Positions 33,099 through 38,987 of a DNA stretch of 38,987 nt are shown here, piece after piece; position 1 is the first letter of the stretch; the number at the start of each line of letters is the position of its first letter. The notes under the pieces were generated by a model, which made no database searches, was not told the origin of the DNA, and saw nothing but the letters and a program-made list of their open reading frames with translations. The position numbers and the translations under genes were made by a program. Source of the DNA: Haplomitrium mnioides (lineage: Eukaryota > Marchantiophyta > Haplomitriopsida > Calobryales); contig JBNGIS010020578.1 in the NCBI GenBank assembly GCA_049999725.1, forward strand, positions 67,311 to 106,297, given 5' to 3'.

Positions 33099-33275
33099 GA
33101 AGAATTTGAGGTGGAACAACTCTTGAAGAAACACGCACGTCGTCAAGGCCATCATGAGATTGTCGAATATTTGGTTTGTTGGAGAGGCTATCCCCTTTAT
33201 GAACCTACTTGGGAGCTATTGGAGAGCTTGGCCAATGCCTCCATGCTTGTTCACTCTCTTGAGAACTCTCTTACT
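33099..33275 (+). other. Chromodomain at the end of Ty3 pol
   Basis: About 59 codons in one open frame, starting EEFEVEQLLKKHARRQGHH and ending in HSLENSL. Chromoviral chromodomains tether integration to chromatin with particular histone marks. The aromatic residues of EYLVCWRGYP and TWE fit the class. It is the only pol part here without stops. Confidence 0.8.
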
Positions 33276-33297
33276 TGCAACAAGCACATTGCCTTTC

Positions 33298-33309
33298 AAA
33301 AGGAGGGAG
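33298..33309 (+). other. Polypurine tract of the Ty3 element
   Basis: The purine run AAAAGGAGGGAGGA lies within the last codons of the chromodomain frame, the usual place just before a 3'LTR. The expected LTR does not follow. Confidence 0.55.
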
Positions 33310-33344
33310 GATTGGAACAATCACTAACATGAACATTTTTTTTT

Positions 33345-33715
33345 CAAGAAAAGCTGTAGTTTTCAAGGTCAAAAAATAGAGAGAACGAGGCTATTTTGGA
33401 AGCTAAAAAATTGCATGAGTTTCTTAGCTTCATTTTTTTTTGCCATTTTAACAAGCTTGATGGAGCGAGAATCAATTTCATTATGCAAAATCCAACAATA
33501 TTCTTAGTTTGTATGAAAATATTGGAAATCTTGAAATCGATGAAAAGTATAAAAATTATGGTATGTTTTGACAAAAAACTTGCATTTTTGCACAAACTCT
33601 ATGTGTGCATAGACATGGTGCCACTAAAAACTCGTCTTTAAAAAAAATTAGAAAACATGAAGAAAAACCCCAAATAGACTAGAGGTCAAGGGAATGAGTT
33701 TAGAATCTCGAGACA
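33345..33715 (+). repeat. Direct repeat unit 1 (about 370 bp)
   Basis: Aligns with 34105-34546. Both copies contain CAATTTCATTATGCAAAATC, GCATAGACATGGTGC and AAGGGAATGAGTTT in the same order. Unit 1 lacks about 72 bases present in unit 2 (around 34358-34430). No ORF is supported, and its relation to the Ty3 element is unclear. Confidence 0.75.
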
Positions 33716-34104
33716 TAATGACTAACAAAACCAAACATTGCATAGATTTTGGAGCTCTATGTTCAAGTTCAAGCAAGAAAGAAGCTTTCTTTTGTAGTTC
33801 AAATTCCATGTGTGCAAAAGTTAAAGTGGGCATGTTTTAGAAGGTTTCAGCAAATCAAAATCCTTTATAATTTAAAGAAGCATATATGCAAAGGAGTCAT
33901 AGTTCTGATTCAAAAAGGCTAGTGGCTTTGGAGATTTACTTCAAAGTCTAAACAAGCAGCATCTTCCAAGTTTTAGATTAGAGTCTCCCAAACAAAAGGT
34001 TTCAAGTTCTACAAGAGAGTCTTTGAGCGGCATAGAATCTAAGTTCTACATGGTATAAGTTGCTATTTTGAACCAAGAATAGGCTACTCAAAACAAGAAC
34101 CTTT
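33716..34104 (+). other. Spacer between the direct repeats
   Basis: AT-rich and without ORFs. Nothing is recognised. It may be the remainder of a 0.8 kb unit of which the second copy is cut at 34546. Confidence 0.4.
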
Positions 34105-34546
34105 TTTTTTTAATAGGAAAAAACCTGGTTTTGAGCTCAAAAAACAGAGAAAATGATGTTATGTTTTAAAAACAAAAAAGTACATGAGTTTTTTAGCTTT
34201 ACTTTTTGTTGTTTTAACATGGATGATAGAGCGAGAGTCAATTTCATTATGCAAAATCAAACAATCTTATAAGTTTTTATGAAAATATTAGAAATCTTGA
34301 AATCCATGAAAAGTACAAAAAATATGGCAAGTTTTCACAAGAAACTTGCATTTATCATTGACTACAATTCAAAGCCAAAAAATTCAAATACATGTAAGAA
34401 GAAAATATTTTGAAATATGTTTGGTTGCACAAACTCTAAGCGCGCATAGACATGGTGCTCTTTAAAACTTATTTTTTCAAAAAAAGAACATGAGGAAAAT
34501 GCCCAAGTGGACTAGAACTCAAGGGAATGAGTTTGCAATTGTAGAC
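34105..34546 (+). repeat. Direct repeat unit 2 (about 440 bp)
   Basis: Second copy of 33345-33715, about 760-830 bases downstream. It ends at GTAGAC (34546), where composition changes sharply, so the break at 34546 is probably an insertion border. Confidence 0.75.
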
Positions 34547-37276
34547 TATCGGCCCTGCCGCTGGGGTGCTATGCTGAAAAAACAACCCCACATCGCCACA
34601 GGCGCCAAAATAAGGATTTATGGGATACTTGATGTGGGAGGGACCGACACTTTGTCGATTTGAGCGTTTTAGGAGGGTGCTGATCTGGTTTGGATTCAGT
34701 TTTGTGCTCTCCTCCTTGCTTTCCTAATCAGTTGAAGCTGGTCCAAGTCTGTCTCAGGTCTAGAACAAAGTTTTGAGAGACCGAAAGGAGCTTTTACTTT
34801 GCTTTATTCGTGCTCACCCCTAGGCAAAGGTGGCTGGTCTTTGGAGTACATAAATACAGGTCTGACCCCTCTTTGGGTCCAGGTCCAGGCCTGTGATTAC
34901 AGAGTTCCAGCAACCAAAATATTTCCCTAACCCACACTCTTCCTCTCTCCTATGTTGAAACTTGACTACCAAAAACATAATTTTGAATCTATGCTAATAA
35001 ACGACATCGTACTTTCTCTAGCAATGTTTTGAATGTTTCTACACACCCTTCCTAAACTTATTACAGAATTCAGACTATCTACATGCTGAAACCATACACC
35101 CAAAACCCACAGGACCGAAAAGCACCCTTGGTACAGCGTTACCAATTCTTGAAATTAGGAATTTGTGTTATCTTGATGCCCTCTTCTCCGGTCAGTGCTG
35201 CCCTTGGATTACTAGTGGTTGGAGGTCCTACTTTGATCATACTGGTCCTTCTTGTTGCCCCCATGGACTTCTCCCTTGTTGATATCAGTCGCTGGTCTTT
35301 AGATCAGTCGGCTCCTCCACCTCCCACGAACCCAAAATTCTTGTTGGTTGCCCTTGATTGCTGGCTGCCCCCGTTCTCTTACTACCCCCAATTGCTCATG
35401 CACTCTTTCAGTCAAGAAAGTTTAACTTCTACCCCACATAACGTGTATCTTTTGACTCCCTCACCAAGGAGGTGCTCCTCTCGAACACCGGTTGCACCCA
35501 CTCCACCTTGTTGCCCGATTTCACCTCCTTACTCTCCTCATGGGAGCATACCTCACCGGGACTCTTGAGGTCCTCACAAAATGTCGTTAGATGAACTTTT
35601 GGCTTGGAATGCCCTAGCAAATCTTTTACTCATCAACTACTAAGCTCACCCTCCCTGGCTCCAGAGGGGGTATCCTCCCAAGTTGTCCTTCCAAGCAAAG
35701 TAGAGGCCTGAAATTCCCAAGTACATTTGCTGAACAAGTGAACTTATGCGCAAGATAATGTTTAGGAGTTAGTCTCCTTCACCAACCATAACCCTTCGCT
35801 ATTCTGCTGGAAGTCACCTCACAGGCCAACTCTCCTTGCACAAAACCATGCTCGTCCTGTCCCTCGTCTATTCCCGGCACCTCCTTCTCCTCTTGTTTCC
35901 CAACCCGATGAAAAGAAAAAAAACAACAACAAAGGATGCCTACAATGAGCCCCCGTAGAAGGCTATACCCCCCACGTGACAAGTAGCGGGAACCCTATTT
36001 ACTGCTCTATTTGCCTTTGTTTTGACGCCCATCCTTGCAATTAAATTTAACTCTAATATTAGTCGTAGTTAACTAAAATCATGGTCAAAATTTGAAGGTC
36101 TTGTCTTCTTGGTCAAAATCCCTATCTCCATTAACTAAGGTAAATATTATCCTTAGCTTCAGCCAAAGTGAAGGTCTTCCCATGTTTTGGCGATCAAATC
36201 TTCCCTCAACTAAGTTTAGAGCTAAATTTATATAGCCTTTGTCCCTTTATTGCTCTTGTAAATTTGGCTTTGGCTTCTTTTATTTTTAAATTTTTTTTTT
36301 CATTCTTTGGTCTTAGCTGGTTATTTCATCTATCTCTTTCGCTTTAAGAACCATAGCTCTCATTATTGATCCTTCCTTGCCTCAAGTCAGCTCCCTCATG
36401 ATCAATTCTTCTTGCTCTCTTGTCTCTCCTCGTCTTCCCTTACACTTGATTCTTCCTATTCAATCCTCCCGACCCTCTTGCGAGTAATTCCTTTGCACAC
36501 CATTTCCCTCTTGCTTGAATTTGCTATGTGATGCACCTCCCTCGACCAACTTGATTTGATCCCTGTTGCTAAGGTTTTCCAGCAAACTCTTTCTTCGAGT
36601 AGAGTTTTTTGGGCACGCTCTGCTTTTGCTTCATCACCCGCTTGAGTACACGAGAGATGCTTGGAAACTTTTTTCCAAAGTTGATTTTTTATGCTCACTA
36701 GTTGTAGAGCTTCCACTTGACAATTTTGACTGTAGAATTGTTGTCTTATTAATTTGATCCTTGCCTCAACTTCTCTGAATCCCCGTTTGAATTCCCCGTA
36801 ATTTCCTTGTGATTTTCCCTCCTGGCATTTCTCCTTGCATCTTGATTTCTCTTGAAGTTTGATGGCGATGTAAAAAAATGGAGCTGTTAAAAGGAAAAGC
36901 TATCGAACAAAACGAGGGGACTTTCTTCCTGCGATTTCTTGAGTTTCCTCCCATCAAAATTCTCTAATTTCCTTTGGTTCAATCCTCCCTCATTGATTCA
37001 CCCTCTTGCCCCTACGATTCCACTCCTCCCCTATACAATTCGATCCCTCTTGCCTACCATCAATATGTGGCCCCTTTGCAATCCAACTCTCCTTCTTAGC
37101 CTGCAATGCAGCCCTTGCTCAAATCAAGCCCTTTCCCTTTCGCAATCTCCCTGCACGATGATCCTCCCTCACTCGACGTTGTCCTCTTTCCCTCCACAAT
37201 TTTGAGCCTTCTTGAATCGGAGCTTTGTCTAAAGTAATAAAAAAATTGACTATTGTGAAAGCGCTTGTCTTATAAG
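34547..37276. other. Unidentified block, pyrimidine-rich on the plus strand
   Basis: GC content is higher than in the flanks. From about 35300 to 37200 the plus strand is dominated by C and T runs, so the minus strand is purine-rich, as many Ty3 leaders and gag regions are. It sits directly inside the terminal ACGACA end of the large LTR copy at 37277. It could be the internal region of that element read on the minus strand, but no primer-binding site follows the LTR and no protein is recognisable. ORFs such as 35083-35568 (plus) and 36456-36716 (minus) have no family features. Confidence 0.35.
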
Positions 37277-38987
37277 TGTCGTAGCACAACAGTGGCACTC
37301 CAACCCCGAAAAGAACAACCGAGATCGAACCACACAAGATCTATATAGAAATCTGCTCTTAATTCACTTTTATCAACTTTCTAGGTTCTTTATAGAGTTT
37401 TGAAACTGCACTCTATCAGTTCAGAGATGGACCTCTCTCCACTCTAGGACTGACAACCTTTCTTCACAAAACCAAACACATAAACTACTACTACTACTCA
37501 CTATAATAGAACAAAATCCAAGAATTACTCAAACTGCATGACTGACACTTCTAGGATAAGAAAGTTGTTGTACAGGCTGATTTTAAACTTGAGGTGAATC
37601 AGAGAAATTCACAAGCAACTAGTTACCCAACTTGCTTGAAACCCTTAGACCAACACTCCAATGCCTACCTCCATTACAACATCTCACCTCTCTCAAACTA
37701 GATATTCAAGCCACTCCAACCCAATATATCCCAGAGCTTGATGCTGAGAACTCAGCTATGGAACGACCCTCCTGATCTCACATCCAACTGATGTTCCTCC
37801 AACCACCCACTACTCTGTTTGCTTGGGAAATGCCCATCTAGTCTCTATGCACACACAAATCTGAGCACTCCTTGCTCTACTGCAACCCACCAACCAGTAC
37901 CCACTAATTGATTGACCACAAAAGGTTCTCTCTTTAAAAATTTAACAATCTAACACATCTACAAAAATCTTGAGTTGAACATAACTCAAATCAGATTTAC
38001 TGCTACCAAACATCCCACAGATCACAATCTCAAACCCAGAATCTAGACCCACCAGCAAAAGACGCTCAGGTACCCCTTGACATGCTCTCCCCTGATGCAA
38101 CTTGACTGATTTCTTCAGCTGGAACCTATAGAACACTTACCACCAGGACCTGATCTCAATTCATTGTTCCACACATATACTGCTCCTTCCAATTTCTGCA
38201 ATTTTTCCAAGAGCAAGGGAAAAACCTCACAGACAAACAACAATAGATCTTGATTCCTTGAAGCACAAAAATTGTACAATGAGACTAACCAACAAAACAG
38301 GAACTTGCCTACTAGCTTGTACCTCCTGTCCAGCTCAACTGACAATAATAGTCATTCTAATTCCAATTCAAACTAACTTGCTTCTCTACACACTAACTTC
38401 TTTACACTAAGTTTACAATAAGAACTAACAACTCACAAGTCGTTCTTAAACTAAATAACACTCTTTCACTAACTTACACAGACTTTGCTCGTCATAAGAA
38501 CAAATTAGTAACAATTGTTCTTATAATAATTTTTGAACTTTCACTAACTCTTCTGTTTCCTCTCACTTTAATTTGAACTTTTCGAATTCCTCAAAATAAT
38601 CGTTTCGTCATTTTGAACTTTCGTACTTTCGGTTTGACTTCCACACCGAGCCACAATAAATCATTGATTCACCATTTAACTTCTCTCCTCACGCACCTTT
38701 CCCTTTTTGTGCAAAACAACGATAAGTCGCCATTTCATATATCACCGTTTCACTTCATCACTATTTCGCCTATTATCTTTCCCTCGATCTCTTCGGAAAG
38801 TAACCTTCCTAACCGGTGCTCCCCACTTCATAATCCCAATCGGAACCAAATAAACTGGGGACTCCACTTTGGATCCCCACACGGACACTACTCAACGTAA
38901 ACACTCTTAATCGAGGTATCCCACCTCGGAAAACAAATCGGAACCCCCTTAACTGGGGTTCCCCACATAGGAAGGCGACTTTCCAAA
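37277..38987 (-). repeat. Second copy of the large LTR, inverted and cut by the window end
   Basis: On the minus strand this matches 23050-24878, ending TGCTACGACA at 37277. It includes the CTA microsatellite (37484-37498), the GTTCTTAT-containing part near 38490-38530 and the short tandem repeats at 38810-38970. It has no N, so it gives the sequence expected in the two gaps of the other copy. Whether it is a solo LTR or part of a longer element cannot be decided here. Confidence 0.75.

Larger units (their letters stand above)
28119..33310 (+). mobile_element. Ty3/gypsy chromovirus, 3'LTR missing
   Basis: Plus-strand element with 5'LTR, gag with zinc knuckle, protease, RT, RNase H, integrase and a C-terminal chromodomain, in the order typical of Ty3 chromoviruses. 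A polypurine tract (33298-33309) follows the chromodomain, but the sequence after it is not a copy of the 5'LTR. The element is therefore 3'-truncated or the right LTR was replaced by the repeat block at 33345-34546. Coding regions are rich in stops and shifts. Confidence 0.85.
29990..33332 (+). pseudogene. Ty3 pol: protease, RT, RNase H, integrase, chromodomain
   Basis: Protease: RVFVDSGGEKINLS, Asp codon near 30063. RT (about 30640-31130): [30 protein letters not shown], and a catalytic FLDDILIY whose frame is broken by one base near 31073. RNase H (about 31500-31760): ILTDALGKAIGKVL and SEREELAI. Integrase: HHCC finger (GGHV to CLACQQTK, about 32085-32205), catalytic D in MDIVCELP (32276), D in IFDWHTQF (about 32459), then E in FESDGQTQRDNHT after a further shift. 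The chromodomain (33099-33275) has EYLVCWRGYP and EPTWELLESL and is fully open. Many stops break the rest. Confidence 0.85.

Noticed and set aside
35083-35568. 161-codon ORF with a hydrophobic stretch and a Pro/Ser-rich tail
   Set aside because: No recognisable domain, in a pyrimidine-rich block where Pro, Ser and Leu codons are expected by composition. No promoter or gene context.
36456-36716. Minus-strand 86-codon ORF with a Lys/Glu-rich sequence
   Set aside because: Could be a gag or leader remnant of the 3 kb-LTR element, but no family motif supports it.

Overview
The window reads as nuclear DNA of a land plant. It is about 39 kb of stacked, decayed retrotransposons, with no intact host gene that I can support. 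The evidence is a plant-type LINE with a DUF4283 and zinc-knuckle ORF1, three Ty1/copia copies, a Ty3 chromovirus with a C-terminal chromodomain, and long AT-rich non-coding blocks. The style of the LINE proteins and a decayed DUF7869-like gene make me lean weakly towards a lineage other than flowering plants (fern, lycophyte, moss or gymnosperm), but sequence alone does not settle this.

Layout. 1-5341 (minus): a LINE with 5'UTR, ORF1 and ORF2; its 3' end lies off the window. It interrupts the pol region of a Copia element here called copy A (5342-10181, minus), which has a 5'LTR at 9907-10181. Copy A is itself inserted in the leader of a second, diverged member of the same family, copy B (plus). 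Copy B runs in pieces from 10182 to its 3'LTR at 25908-26274. Copy B is also interrupted in gag by a different, Tnt1-like Copia element (12914-18477, minus, 3' end lost). It is interrupted again near the RT/RNase H boundary by a roughly 3 kb LTR (21830-24878) flanked by a CTCTC duplication.

26275-28118 holds an unassigned stretch and then a pseudogene with DUF7869-like motifs. 28119-33310 (plus) is a Ty3/gypsy chromovirus whose 5'LTR carries four 50-bp repeats with G-box cores. Its gag-pol is full of stops and shifts, but its chromodomain is readable, and its 3'LTR is missing. 33345-34546 holds two copies of a 0.4 kb direct repeat. 34547-37276 is a composition-skewed block I cannot identify. 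37277-38987 is a second, inverted copy of the 3 kb LTR, cut by the window end.

All coding regions carry stops or frameshifts, so nothing here is likely to be mobile on its own. The parts that could still matter are regulatory or structural. These are a 2.5 kb head-to-head inverted repeat, a 104-bp-period motif array in the Copia leaders, and the G-box repeats in the Ty3 LTR. No tRNA, rRNA or CRISPR array was seen. Three N gaps (23319-23418, 24155-24554, 26111-26210) all fall inside LTRs.
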